Source of the DNA: Demequina pelophila
GTDB lineage: Bacteria; Actinomycetota; Actinomycetes; Actinomycetales; Demequinaceae
Direction: 5' to 3'
NCBI RefSeq assembly: GCF_000971175.1
Contig: NZ_BBLY01000004.1
Location: 182,298 to 246,297 of the forward strand
Length of the DNA: 64,000 nucleotides
How positions within the stretch are numbered: position 1 is the first letter of the stretch; the number at the start of each line of letters is the position of its first letter. The notes beneath the pieces were generated by a model. That model saw nothing but the letters and a program-made list of their open reading frames with translations, was not told where the DNA came from and searched no databases. Positions 34,996-44,139 of the stretch are shown one piece after another. Position numbers and translations under genes: made by a program.

Positions 34996-35490
34996 ATGAA
35001 CGTGAGCAGCGAGGTCGAGACCGGACGATGGGCCGCGGTGCAGCCGTGGCTGAGCCTGGTGGTCCGGTTGGCGATGGCGGTGATCCTGGTCGCCGCCGCG
35101 ATCCCCAAGATGATGGACATCCCGCAGTCGATCATCGCGGTCCGCGCCTACCGCCTGCTGCCCGAGGCGCTCGTCCCGTTCGTGGGCACCATGCTCCCGT
35201 TCGTGGAGCTGCTGCTCGCGCTGTTCCTGTTCGCGGGGCTGTTCACCCGACTGTCCGCAATCGTGTGGCTGCTCATGATGGCGGCCTTCTCCGCCGGCGT
35301 GATCTGGGCGTGGAGCCAGGGCTACTCGATCGACTGCGGCTGCTTCGGCGGCGGCGGCGACGTGGCCGAGGGCACCACCAACTACCCGTTGCACATGCTC
35401 GAACGCGCGGGATTCATCGTGCTCGGCGCCTACCTTGTTGCGTGGCCGCGGTCCCGCTTCTCCGCCGACGGATGGATGAAGGGCGACTGA
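34996..35490 (+). CDS. MauE/DoxX-family membrane protein
   Basis: This is a 164-residue protein with four membrane helices (near residues 20-40, 62-82, 85-108 and 130-150). A CGC motif (Cys114-Gly-Cys116, in DCGCFGG) lies in a loop after helix 3, which is the redox-active pair of MauE-like DsbB/VKOR analogues. The ATG at 34996 follows GAGGGA. The next gene encodes a membrane-anchored DsbA-like thioredoxin fold protein 133 bp downstream, so the pair probably forms a disulfide-generating system for exported proteins. Confidence 0.82.
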   Translation: MNVSSEVETGRWAAVQPWLSLVVRLAMAVILVAAAIPKMMDIPQSIIAVRAYRLLPEALVPFVGTMLPFVELLLALFLFAGLFTRLSAIVWLLMMAAFSAGVIWAWSQGYSIDCGCFGGGGDVAEGTTNYPLHMLERAGFIVLGAYLVAWPRSRFSADGWMKGD

Positions 35491-35547
35491 TCGTCGGCAC
35501 GTTGCCGGTGCCCGCAGGGCGGGCGAGGCGGACGCCGGGGAGGCGGC

Positions 35548-35557
35548 GCATCGTCCC
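35548..35557 (-). repeat. Single GCATCGTCCC motif between mauE-like and dsbA-like genes
   Basis: A lone copy sits 66 bp before the dsbA-like start codon. Confidence 0.65.
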
Positions 35558-35623
35558 CTGGTACGGCACCCGGCCCCGGATTCGTTAGATTTCTCCGCAG
35601 AACCCAACCCCCGGGAGACACCC

Positions 35624-36421
35624 ATGTCCAGCAAGAACGAGCGGGCCGCGGCGGCCCGCGCCAAGGCCCAGGCCCAGGTCAAGGCGCAGGAGCGCCGGAC
35701 CACCATGATCATCGTGGCGGCCTCCGTGGTGGGCCTCGCGCTGTTCGGCGCGCTCATCTTCTTCATCGTCAACCAGGGCAAGGTGCCCGCGCTGGGCGAG
35801 GCCGGCTCGACCGCGCCCGCCGCATCGGACGCGTCCGGCGGCATCCCGGTGGGCTCCGGCGGCGTCGTGGGTGAGGACGTGCCCGAGGACGCCCCGCGCG
35901 TCGACATCTACCTCGACTTCATGTGCCCCATCTGCGGCACGTTCGAGCAGATCAACGAGGCCGACCTCAATGAGCTGCGCGAGGCCGGCGAGATCCAGGT
36001 CTGGTACCACCCGGTGTCGATCCTGGACCGCTTCTCGAACAGCACGCAGTTCTCGACGCGCTCCGCGGCGGCCGCCGGCGTGGTCGCCGACCGCGCGCCC
36101 GAGGCGTTCCTCGACTTCATGACCGCGATGTTCGTCAACCAGCCCTCCGAGGGCACCGACGGACTGAGCGACGACCAGATCGAGGAGATCGCGCTCGCGG
36201 CCGGCGTCCCCGAGGACGTGGCCGGGTCGCTGTCCAACGCCGACTTCCGCAAGTGGGCCACCGCGGCGACCACCCAGGCCTCGCAGGACGGCATGCAGGG
36301 CACGCCCACCATCGCCGTGTCCGCATCGGGAGACTTCGCGGACATGGAGATCCTGGACCCGAACGACGTCGCGTACTTCTCCGAGGGCGGCCTCAAGGCA
36401 TACCTGGAGGGCCTGGGCTGA
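35624..36421 (+). CDS. Membrane-anchored DsbA-like thioredoxin-fold protein
   Basis: This is a 265-residue protein with a positively charged N-terminus rich in Ala/Lys/Gln, one membrane helix (about 28-49), a Gly/Ser linker and an extracytoplasmic DsbA domain. The redox motif is CPIC (Cys101-Cys104), and the cis-proline loop is visible as GTPT near residue 228. Such proteins in Actinomycetota oxidise exported proteins and are reoxidised by a VKOR- or MauE-type partner; the preceding gene is a good candidate. CCCCCGGGAGACACCC precedes the ATG and includes a GGGAG ribosome site. Confidence 0.9.
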   Translation: MSSKNERAAAARAKAQAQVKAQERRTTMIIVAASVVGLALFGALIFFIVNQGKVPALGEAGSTAPAASDASGGIPVGSGGVVGEDVPEDAPRVDIYLDFMCPICGTFEQINEADLNELREAGEIQVWYHPVSILDRFSNSTQFSTRSAAAAGVVADRAPEAFLDFMTAMFVNQPSEGTDGLSDDQIEEIALAAGVPEDVAGSLSNADFRKWATAATTQASQDGMQGTPTIAVSASGDFADMEILDPNDVAYFSEGGLKAYLEGLG

Positions 36422-36428
36422 TCCGCCC

Positions 36429-36525
36429 GGACACTCCGCACGGAATCTGAGTCGACACGCCGGTGATCCGCCCCGTTTCGGGGCTGGTCGCCGGCGTGTT
36501 GCGTTTCACTCCGTGCGGAGTGTCC
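36429..36525. repeat. Family A 97-bp palindromic element, copy A5
   Basis: The copy begins 7 bp after the dsbA-like stop. Arms GGACACTCCGCACGGA / TCCGTGCGGAGTGTCC, GACACGCCGG / CCGGCGTGTT and CCCCG-TTT-CGGGG allow nearly complete pairing, as in A4. It separates the gene from tRNA-Thr. Confidence 0.92.
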
Positions 36526-36559
36526 ACGGGAGCGAGGCGGGTATTCTGGCGTCCCCCAG

Positions 36560-36632
36560 GCTGGCATGGCGCAATCGGTAGCGCAGCGCTCTTGTAAAGC
36601 GAAGGTTGCGGGTTCGAGTCCCGCTGCCAGCT
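36560..36632 (+). tRNA. tRNA-Thr (anticodon TGT)
   Basis: This is a complete cloverleaf: acceptor stem GCTGGCA / TGCCAGC, D-arm with GCGC..GCGC, anticodon loop CTTGTAA giving TGT, and T-arm with GGTTCGAGTC. The CCA end is encoded (36633-36635). It reads ACA codons. Confidence 0.97.
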
Positions 36633-36684
36633 CCATTTCCGGCGCCGGATGCGTCCGTCGCTGCGCGCGTCACGCCGCCCCGCC

Positions 36685-36802
36685 GTCACTCCTCCACACA
36701 CGGCGGCCCGGAACCGGCGCGAATCTGCTGATATTCGCGCGACACGCCGCCGACACGCCGGGCCGTGTGTGGAGAGGTGCATTTTCTGTGTGGATCAGTG
36801 AC
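36685..36802 (+). repeat. Family B 118-bp element, copy B5
   Basis: The ends are GTCACTCCTCCACAC and GTGTGGATCAGTGAC, with the core CTGATATTCGCGCGACACGCCG. It is again 118 bp. It lies between tRNA-Thr and the convergent ung gene. This is the most diverged copy: the inner GAAGAAAAC is replaced by GAGGTGCATTTTCT. Confidence 0.85.
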
Positions 36803-36849
36803 GTGGCCGCGCGAGTGATCCGGGCGCGAGCGCAACCCCGGCGCGCTGC

Positions 36850-37518
36850 TCAGCCGGGGGTGCCCCAGCGGATGGGCGCCGCGCCCTGGTCGACCAGGGC
36901 GGCGTTGGCCCGCGAGAAAGGTCGTGAGCCGAAGAACCCGCGCGACGCGCTCAGTGGCGAGGGGTGCGGGGACTCGAGGCAGGGCACGCCCGGCAGTTCG
37001 GCGGCGAGCGCGCGGGCGTCGCGACCCCACAGGATCGCGACGAGCGGGCCGCCGCGCGCGGCCAGCGCCCGCACCGCGAGCAGGGTCACCTCCTCCCAGC
37101 CCCGGCGCCGATGCGACCCCGCCTCCCCGGGCGCCACCGTGAGCACGCGGTTGAGCAGCAGCACGCCCTGGTCGTGCCAGTGGGACAGGTCGCCCGAGGT
37201 CAGCGACTCGCCCGTGTCCTCGCGCAGTTCGCGATCGATGTTGCGCAGCGAGCGCGGCATGGGCCGGCCGGGGGCGACGGAGAAGCTCAGCCCCACCGCA
37301 TCGCCGGGAGTGGGGTAGGGGTCCTGGCCCACGATGAGCACCCGGACGTCCGCCAGCGGAAGCGTGAAGGCGCGGAGGATCGCGGGCTCCGGGGGCAGGA
37401 CCTCGCGGCCGGCGGCACGCTCGTCGCGCAGGAAGCCTCCGAGCGAGGCCAGCGCGGGCGCGGCCGGTGCCAGCGCGGGCACCCAGTCGGACGCGATGCG
37501 GTCGGCCCAGTCGTCCAT
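36850..37518 (-). CDS. ung: Uracil-DNA glycosylase, family 1
   Basis: UNG removes uracil from DNA. The 222-residue protein has the water-activating motif GQDPYPTPG with Asp66, an LLLNRVLTV segment, and the minor-groove intercalation loop [17 protein letters not shown] with the catalytic His near residue 189. The ATG at 37518 gives a protein of normal length; longer upstream frames translate unrelated sequence. It is convergent with the tRNA-Thr region and divergent from the DUF3263 gene. Confidence 0.95.
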   Translation of the reverse strand: MDDWADRIASDWVPALAPAAPALASLGGFLRDERAAGREVLPPEPAILRAFTLPLADVRVLIVGQDPYPTPGDAVGLSFSVAPGRPMPRSLRNIDRELREDTGESLTSGDLSHWHDQGVLLLNRVLTVAPGEAGSHRRRGWEEVTLLAVRALAARGGPLVAILWGRDARALAAELPGVPCLESPHPSPLSASRGFFGSRPFSRANAALVDQGAAPIRWGTPG

Positions 37519-37626
37519 GGCTCGGAGCCTAATGCGGTGAACCGGCCGCGCCTCACCGCCGGGCGGCGCGCGCGGGAGTAGCGTGTCCCGCACCCTGCAC
37601 GCCAGAACCGCCCGAAAGGAGGCCCC

Positions 37627-37992
37627 GTGGACACCGCCGCAGCCCACCCGCTCGACCCCGCCGAGCAGCCGCTCGACGAGCACGAGCGCGCCGTCCTGGC
37701 CTTCGAACGCCGCTGGTGGCGCTTCGCCGGCGCCAAGGAGGACGCGATCCGCGCGGAGCTGGGACTCACCGTCACCGAGTACTACCAGGTGCTCGGCTCC
37801 CTGGTGGATCGGACCGCCGCGCTCGCGGCCGAGCCGATGGTGGTCCAGCGCCTGCGCCGCATGCGCGCGGCCCGCCAGCGCGGTGCCTCCTCGACGACGC
37901 ACCCGGGCGGCCGGCCGAACGGCGCGACCGGCGACACCGCGGCCGCGACCGCGGGCGCCACGGCGACCTCCTCAAGCGGATCCCGGCCCTGA
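37627..37992 (+). CDS. DUF3263 protein
   Basis: This is a 121-residue protein whose residues 15-80 match DUF3263, a small helix-turn-helix-like domain ([26 protein letters not shown] with [13 protein letters not shown]) restricted to Actinomycetota. The Trp-Trp and the TEYYQ segment are the conserved signature. The C-terminal tail is Thr/Ala/Gly-rich and probably disordered. It starts from a GTG behind AAAGGAGG, a strong ribosome site. A LytR_C protein follows 18 bp downstream, a frequent neighbour in Micrococcales. Function unknown; DNA binding is likely. Confidence 0.88.
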   Translation: MDTAAAHPLDPAEQPLDEHERAVLAFERRWWRFAGAKEDAIRAELGLTVTEYYQVLGSLVDRTAALAAEPMVVQRLRRMRAARQRGASSTTHPGGRPNGATGDTAAATAGATATSSSGSRP

Positions 37993-37998
37993 AGCGGG

Positions 37999-38004
37999 TA
38001 GGGT
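37999..38004 (+). promoter_or_regulatory. Leaderless-type -10 box of LytR_C gene
   Basis: TAGGGT ends 6 bp before the GTG at 38011. It would give the gene its own start even though it lies close behind the DUF3263 gene. Confidence 0.4.
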
Positions 38005-38010
38005 TCACCC

Positions 38011-38622
38011 GTGGCTAAGCAGCAGTACGAGCGGGACGAATTCGACGAGATCGCGGCGGCCGGCGGGCCGGTGGGCGTCCACCGCGCGCCTCGGCCGTGG
38101 TGGACGGTCGTCATCACGCCGCTGATCGTCTTCGTGGTCGCGGGACTCGCGGCCTTCCTGGTCGCGCAGGTGCTCTGGAGCTCGGGCGGCTCGTCCGACA
38201 CCGACGCCGCGGCCACCTCGAGCCCCGACGCGACCGTCTCCGCCGACGCGTCCACCGACGCCACCACCGAGCCCTCCGAGTCGGCCGCACCCGAGGCCTC
38301 CGAGTCCGCCGAGCCCGAGCCCAGCGAGGAGCCCGAGCCCGTCATCGACCTCGACGCCTCGATCTCCGTCCTCAACGGCGCCGGCATCAACGGCCTCGCC
38401 GGCCGCACCACGGACGTCCTCACCGGCTCCGGCTTCACCGCCGTCACGCCCGCCAACCTCACCGGCGAGCGACCCGCCGCCAACCAGGTGGTCTATGGGG
38501 ACGATGCGATGGCCGACACCGCGCAGGAGGTCGCCGACACCCTCGGGATCGACCTGGTCACCCAGGGCGAGACCCAGTCCGGCGACGCCGTCGAGGTGCA
38601 GCTGGTCTCCGACCTGGGCTGA
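38011..38622 (+). CDS. Membrane-anchored LytR_C domain protein
   Basis: This is a 203-residue protein with one membrane helix (about residues 33-56), a long Ser/Ala/Glu/Pro linker that would cross the cell wall, and a C-terminal LytR_C domain (about 115-203) recognisable by ISVLNGAGINGLAGRTTDVL and GDDAMADTAQEVADTLGI. There is no LytR-CpsA-Psr catalytic domain, so it is likely an accessory wall protein. A copy of GGGACGATGC lies in the coding part (38498) and a hairpin made from two more lies just after the stop. Confidence 0.88.
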   Translation: MAKQQYERDEFDEIAAAGGPVGVHRAPRPWWTVVITPLIVFVVAGLAAFLVAQVLWSSGGSSDTDAAATSSPDATVSADASTDATTEPSESAAPEASESAEPEPSEEPEPVIDLDASISVLNGAGINGLAGRTTDVLTGSGFTAVTPANLTGERPAANQVVYGDDAMADTAQEVADTLGIDLVTQGETQSGDAVEVQLVSDLG

Positions 38623-38640
38623 CGCCCTCCCGTCCTTCCG

Positions 38641-38689
38641 CCTCGGGGGACGATGCACGGCCACCCGGCCCGTGCATCGTCCCCCGAGG
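38641..38689. terminator. Hairpin from inverted GGGACGATGCACGG pair
   Basis: CCTCGGGGGACGATGCACG pairs without a mismatch with CGTGCATCGTCCCCCGAGG. It lies 18 bp after the LytR_C stop and is the most regular inverted pair of the motif in the window. Confidence 0.75.
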
Positions 38690-38725
38690 CGTTGTCACGC
38701 CCCGGGCGAACACCCCCGACCCGGC

Positions 38726-38754
38726 TTGCACTCGGCAGGGGAGAGTGCCAGAAT
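38726..38754 (+). promoter_or_regulatory. groEL promoter
   Basis: TTGCAC (38726-38731) and CAGAAT (38749-38754) are separated by 17 bp, a good sigma-70-type promoter. The downstream CIRCE lies at the expected start region. Confidence 0.7.
38729..38748. promoter_or_regulatory. Second, imperfect CIRCE-like repeat in the promoter
   Basis: GCACTC-N8/9-GAGTGC lies between and over the -35 and the spacer; it keeps the inner six bases of each CIRCE arm and its spacing but lacks the outer TTA/TAA. Confidence 0.55.
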
Positions 38755-38758
38755 CTCG

Positions 38759-38785
38759 TTAGCACTCGGGAACCTCGAGTGCTAA
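38759..38785. promoter_or_regulatory. CIRCE element (HrcA operator)
   Basis: TTAGCACTC-N9-GAGTGCTAA is a perfect match to the CIRCE consensus, placed just after the groEL -10 box. It implies HrcA repression and heat induction. Confidence 0.97.
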
Positions 38786-38875
38786 CAGACGTGGCCCTCC
38801 TGCCGAGGTGTCGGGGCCGGCGTGACCTGAACGCCGCACCCTGCATCGTCCGTCGCGGGCGGTATGAGGGCCTAA

Positions 38876-40528
<1,653 letters not shown>

Positions 40529-40580
40529 GCACCACGCTGATCAGCGGCGGGGCCGGTTCGCCGGTCCGCGCTGAGCATCA

Positions 40581-40618
40581 CACGAAGGCCCCCGAGGTTC
40601 GCCTCGGGGGCCTTCGTG
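40581..40618 (+). terminator. Intrinsic terminator after groEL
   Basis: CACGAAGGCCCCCGAGG pairs with CCTCGGGGGCCTTCGTG around a TTCG tetraloop. It has a very stable stem. Confidence 0.9.
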
Positions 40619-40675
40619 GTGCTCGGGCGGCTGGGTGGTGGCTTCGGGCTGCTCGCGGGCTGGCTGGCCGGGTGG

Positions 40676-40990
40676 GGGCCTGTATGTCGGACGCTTCGCC
40701 GGTTGGTCCTGCGTGGGTGCTGGCTCCGGGCTGCTCGCCGGCTGGCTTCCGGCTCGTATGTCGGACGCGTCGCCGGTTGGTCCTGCGTGGGTGGTGGCTC
40801 CGCCTTGTCGCCCGCTGGCTTCCGGCTCGTATGTCGGACGGCCCGCCGAACGGTCCGCCAGGGGGGCTGGCTCCCGCCTGGCTCCCGGCTCGTATGTCGG
40901 GCGCTTCGCCGAACGGTCCGTCATACGTGCTGAGACCGACACGTATGTCGGATCAGCTCTCGCATGGTCCTGCGTTGGCGCTCCCCAAAG
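40676..40990. repeat. Degenerate array of five GTATGTCGG repeats
   Basis: GTATGTCGG(A/G)CG occurs at 40682, 40756, 40829, 40892 and 40943, with spacings of 74, 73, 63 and 51 bp. The intervening sequence is also similar (GCTTCGCCGGTTGGTCCTGC and GCTGGCTTCCGGCTC). It fills the 550-bp gap between groEL and the DUF4031 gene. Weak frames on both strands encode the repeats but none has convincing coding character. Confidence 0.8.
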
Positions 40991-41078
40991 AGGCCGATCC
41001 TGCGCCGAGCGGCCTCAACTGGCGAGCGGGGGCCGAGTGCGGTGGCACCTGCGGGACATCAGCGTCGCCGGCGCGCCG

Positions 41079-41348
41079 CTACTGCCGCCGACGCTCGGCG
41101 GCGCGCACGCGCAGGCCCGACGCGCGCAGGCGTGTGATGAGCTCGCGGGTGGACACCTCGACCGCGCCGAGTTCGACGAGCGAGGCGCGCCGCTCGGCCG
41201 GGTAGTCGTAGTGGTCGCGATCGAACGCGCGCTCGGGCAGACCCGCGCGACGGGCGAAGGCGTGCAACTCCTCGAGCGACAGGTCCGACACCAGGTGGCC
41301 CCAGACGCGTCCATGGCGCGGCCACAGCGGCGGGTCGAGGAGTATCAC
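41079..41348 (-). CDS. DUF4031 protein
   Basis: This is an 89-residue protein matching DUF4031: VILLDPPLWPRHGRVWGHLVSD at the start, LHAFARRAGLP and FDRDHYDYP as the conserved core with His/Asp/Tyr residues that look catalytic or metal-binding. The family is small, widespread in Actinomycetota and of unknown function. I chose the GTG at 41348 because the conserved block begins there; the frame continues upstream without conserved features. Confidence 0.85.
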   Translation of the reverse strand: MILLDPPLWPRHGRVWGHLVSDLSLEELHAFARRAGLPERAFDRDHYDYPAERRASLVELGAVEVSTRELITRLRASGLRVRAAERRRQ

Positions 41349-41445
41349 CGTTCGAGCGTATGCCGGGTGCCGGGTGCCGGGGTGCGGAGTTGCACAGGTG
41401 CGGAGGTGCGGACCCACCAAGCGCCGGAGGCGCCAACCGCCGCGC

Positions 41446-41733
41446 CTACCTTCCGAACAGCCGGGTGGCGTGCGTCTCGGCCTCCTCGTAGGACTGCGCC
41501 GCGACCGCCAGCGCCGAGGTGATCGCGTCGAGCGCCTCCTCGACGTGCAGTTGCGCACCCTGCCACTGGTCGCGCACGCCCGCGAAGGCCATGGCGGCGG
41601 AGCCCTGCCAGGCGCCCTCGAGGGCGACCAGCTGGGCCATCATCCCGGCGACCTCGGCGCGGATGGCGGCCGCGGACTGCCCGGCCCGGGCGGACGCGGA
41701 GGCGAGCTCCGCAGCATCGACGTGGTAGCGCAT
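41446..41733 (-). CDS. WXG100-family protein
   Basis: This is a 95-residue helical-hairpin protein. Two long helices are joined at residues 41-45 by the WQG turn (Trp-x-Gly, in GAWQGSAAM), the mark of WXG100 proteins exported by type VII secretion. The C-terminal part has a YEEAE stretch that resembles the YxxxD/E export signal. No EccC, EccD or partner EsxB gene is in the window, so whether it is secreted is open. A GGGACGATGC motif spans its start codon (GGGACG-ATG-CG), supplying a purine-rich stretch ahead of it. Confidence 0.85.
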   Translation of the reverse strand: MRYHVDAAELASASARAGQSAAAIRAEVAGMMAQLVALEGAWQGSAAMAFAGVRDQWQGAQLHVEEALDAITSALAVAAQSYEEAETHATRLFGR

Positions 41734-41815
41734 CGTCCCTCCAGAAGGTGTGGTGGGATCGACGCTAGGCGCGCCGCCGGAGGCGCGCCCCGACGGCACT
41801 GGAGCCTGGGGAGAG

Positions 41816-42526
41816 TCAGCCCGCGTCGGGGGCGGGGGACATCTTCCGGAGTGCCTTGTCGAGGCGGGCGGCCTCGGCGGTGAGGTTCTGGCGCGCCTGC
41901 GACTCCCACGTGAGCCCCAGCGGGCTGGTGTAGAGGCGCGGCCGCGACAGCAGCTTGCCGATGATCGCGCGGCGGCTGCGGTAGAAGTCCTCGTCGGGGA
42001 TGTGCGCGTACTCGGCGCGGACGTCCTCCGTGTAGGCCTTGTAGCGCTGGGGCTCGGCCGCGAGGATCGCGAGGTCCGCGTCGGACAGCACGGACGCGTC
42101 CGGCGAGCCGGGCAACGCCGAGTGGCGCAGCAGGTTGTGCACCATCTCCGCGATCGACTCGACCTTCTCCTCTGGCACGCCGAGCGCGGACAGCTGCTCG
42201 CGCGCGTACTGGGCGCTCGCGGCCTCGTCCTCGCCGCCGCGGTGGGCCTTCGCGGTCTCCGTGTCGGAGGAGAACACGGCCCCGTGGTACCAGGCCGCGA
42301 GGCGCACGCACTGCGGCTTGCGGGTCTCCTGCTGGAGCTCGTCGACGCGGGTGAGCAGCTCGACCAGGTGGCGCACGTCGTGGAAGCGGCGGGCCGGATT
42401 GGTCCAGCGGTCCAGGAGGCGCGAGCCCGCGGCGGCGATCTCGGGCTCCGGCGCGGTCGCGCCCGCGGCGACGGCCGCGCGAACGTACGCGGGCAGCAGC
42501 CAGGCGGGGGTGGGTGCAGTGGTCAT
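41816..42526 (-). CDS. HD-superfamily phosphohydrolase-like protein
   Basis: This is a 236-residue protein. Residues 35-60 have the HDVRH motif (His-Asp metal site of HD hydrolases), followed by WYHGAVF near 80 and EDEAASAQYAREQL, which matches predicted metal-dependent HD phosphohydrolases of unknown substrate. A second His-rich helix (MVHNLLRHSA) supplies further ligands. The ATG at 42526 follows AGGTGAAGATG. It is monocistronic and faces away from the cold-shock gene. Confidence 0.82.
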   Translation of the reverse strand: MTTAPTPAWLLPAYVRAAVAAGATAPEPEIAAAGSRLLDRWTNPARRFHDVRHLVELLTRVDELQQETRKPQCVRLAAWYHGAVFSSDTETAKAHRGGEDEAASAQYAREQLSALGVPEEKVESIAEMVHNLLRHSALPGSPDASVLSDADLAILAAEPQRYKAYTEDVRAEYAHIPDEDFYRSRRAIIGKLLSRPRLYTSPLGLTWESQARQNLTAEAARLDKALRKMSPAPDAG

Positions 42527-42615
42527 CTTCACCTCAGAGCGACGGGAGAGCACACTGCCCAGTCTGCCGATACCGGTCCCAGGGTGCAAAGCGCGCGCCC
42601 GGGGTGTCGTCCTTG

Positions 42616-42699
42616 GGGACGATGCAGAGTCCGGGTCCGCTTGCCGGTCCAGTGACGACGGTCCCGGGGGACGATGCGGTGGGGACTGGCGACGATGCG
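42616..42699 (+). repeat. Three GGGACGATGC-type motifs upstream of csp
   Basis: Exact copies lie at 42616 and 42668 and a variant GCGACGATGCGG at 42688-42699, all on the same strand, in the gap between the HD gene and the cold-shock gene. Confidence 0.7.
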
Positions 42700-42761
42700 G
42701 CCCGGGCCGTGCCGTGGTGAGGATCGCACCGACGGCCGGGCGGGGCGTCGGTCATCGCCGC

Positions 42762-42767
42762 TAGAAT
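42762..42767 (+). promoter_or_regulatory. -10 box of csp operon
   Basis: TAGAAT is the only good -10 candidate before the cold-shock gene; it would give a leader of about 40 nt, usual for cold-shock genes. Confidence 0.45.
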
Positions 42768-42814
42768 CGGGGGCGGTGCCGAGGTGCGGCGCCGCAGTGA
42801 CGATTGAGGTAGAT

Positions 42815-43195
42815 GTGCCCAGCGGGAAAGTGAAGTGGTTCGACTCCGACAAGGGGTTCGGATTCATCGCGAGCGAGGACGGCCAGGAGGTCTTCCTGCA
42901 CGCGTCCGCCGTTCCCGAGGGTGAGACCGTCCGCCAGGGCGCGAAGGTCGAGTTCTCCGTGGCCGACGGCCGCCGCGGCCCGTCCGCGCTGAACGTCACC
43001 ATCGTGGACCCGGGCCCCTCGGTCGTGGCGAACCGCCGCCGCGGCGCCGAGGAGATGTCGATCATCGTCGAGGACCTCATCAAGCTGCTCGATGGCGTCC
43101 AGGGCGGCCTGCGCAAGGGCCGGTACCCCGAGGCCGCTCGCGGCAAGCAGGTCGCGGCAGTGCTGCGCCGCGTCGCCGACGATCTGGACGCCTGA
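42815..43195 (+). CDS. Cold-shock domain protein with C-terminal extension
   Basis: This is a 126-residue protein whose first 66 residues are a cold-shock OB-fold with RNP1 (KGFGFI) and RNP2 (VFLHAS), binding single-stranded RNA or DNA. A 60-residue C-terminal extension with a helical LIKLLDGVQGGLRKGRYPEAARGKQVAAVLRR segment is shared by one class of actinobacterial Csp proteins. The GTG at 42815 is supported by GAGGT just upstream; a GTG at 42797 is an alternative. The stop overlaps the DUF3027 start (TGATG). Confidence 0.9.
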   Translation: MPSGKVKWFDSDKGFGFIASEDGQEVFLHASAVPEGETVRQGAKVEFSVADGRRGPSALNVTIVDPGPSVVANRRRGAEEMSIIVEDLIKLLDGVQGGLRKGRYPEAARGKQVAAVLRRVADDLDA

Positions 43196-44133
43196 TGGCT
43201 GTCGACACCGTGCTGGGCAAGGCCGTCGACCTCGCGCGCGACGCCGCGGTCGAGGCCGCCGGCGACGCCGCGCTGGTGGGGGAGCACCTCGAGGCCGTCT
43301 CCATCGAGGACCGCCTGGTCACCCACCTGTTCGCCTGCACCATGCCCGGCTACCGCGGCTGGGTGTGGTCGGTGTCCGTCGCCCGCGCCCCGCGCGCGAA
43401 GACCGCGACGGTGTGCGAGGCCCACCTGGTACCCGCGGACGATGCTCTGCTCGCCCCCGCGTGGGTGCCGTGGGCCGACCGCGTGCGCCCCGGGGACCTC
43501 GAGCCCTCGATGGTGCTGCCGCTCATCCCCGACGACGTGCGCGTGGTCCCCGGCTACGAGTCGACCGGCGACGAGGACGAGGACCAGATCGCGAACTGGG
43601 AGCTGGGCCTCGGGCGCCCGCGCGTGCTCGGCCCCGTGGGCCGCGCAGACGTGGCCGACCGCTGGCACCGCGGCTCCCACGGGCCCTCCGCGGCCTCCGC
43701 GATCGCGTCGCCCGCGCCGTGCTCGACGTGCGCCTTCTTCATTCCGCTCACGGGCTCGATGCGCATGACGTTCGGCGCCTGCGCGAACGAGTGGTCGCCC
43801 TCGGACGGCCGTGTCGTGAGCGTGGACCACGGCTGCGGCGCGCACTCGGAGACGGACATCGAGCGCACCTCGAGCCAGTGGCCCGAGGTCGACCCGGTGT
43901 TCGAGAACGAGGTCAACGTGCCGTTCGAGATCGGCGTCGCCGAGCCGGAGCCCGAGCCCGAGGCGCCTGCGGAGGGCGAGCCCGAGCCCGAGCCTGCGGC
44001 CGAGGAGACCGGCGCCGCGGAGCCCGAGCCGAGCGCGGAGGCCGAGCCGGCCGACGCATCGTCCCCGGAGACGGCCGAGCCCTCCGAGCCAGAAGCCCGC
44101 GAGTCCGAGAAGCCCGAGCCCGAGCAGGCCTGA
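43195..44133 (+). CDS. DUF3027 protein
   Basis: This is a 312-residue protein. The DUF3027 domain covers roughly residues 25-235 and shows HLFACTMPGYRGWVWSVSVARA, WVPWADRVRPGDLEP and CSTCAFFIPL with further Cys residues (ACANEWSP, DHGCG), which may bind metal. The last 75 residues are a Glu/Pro/Ala-rich disordered tail. It is coupled to the cold-shock gene, an arrangement conserved in Actinomycetota. Function unknown. The tail contains a GCATCGTCCC motif at 44056. Confidence 0.88.
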   Translation: MAVDTVLGKAVDLARDAAVEAAGDAALVGEHLEAVSIEDRLVTHLFACTMPGYRGWVWSVSVARAPRAKTATVCEAHLVPADDALLAPAWVPWADRVRPGDLEPSMVLPLIPDDVRVVPGYESTGDEDEDQIANWELGLGRPRVLGPVGRADVADRWHRGSHGPSAASAIASPAPCSTCAFFIPLTGSMRMTFGACANEWSPSDGRVVSVDHGCGAHSETDIERTSSQWPEVDPVFENEVNVPFEIGVAEPEPEPEAPAEGEPEPEPAAEETGAAEPEPSAEAEPADASSPETAEPSEPEARESEKPEPEQA

Positions 44134-44139
44134 CCCGCG

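Noticed and set aside
36566..37318. 250-codon frame starting in tRNA-Thr
   Set aside because: It is a translation of tRNA, repeat B5 and the antisense of ung; it has no coding merit.
40541..40942. 133-codon minus-strand frame with PTYEP-like repeats
   Set aside because: It covers the groEL terminator and the degenerate DNA array; the peptide repeats follow from the DNA repeats. Coding cannot be excluded but is not supported.
40676..40990. CRISPR array
   Set aside because: The repeats are unequal in length and sequence, spacing drifts from 74 to 51 bp, and no cas gene is present.
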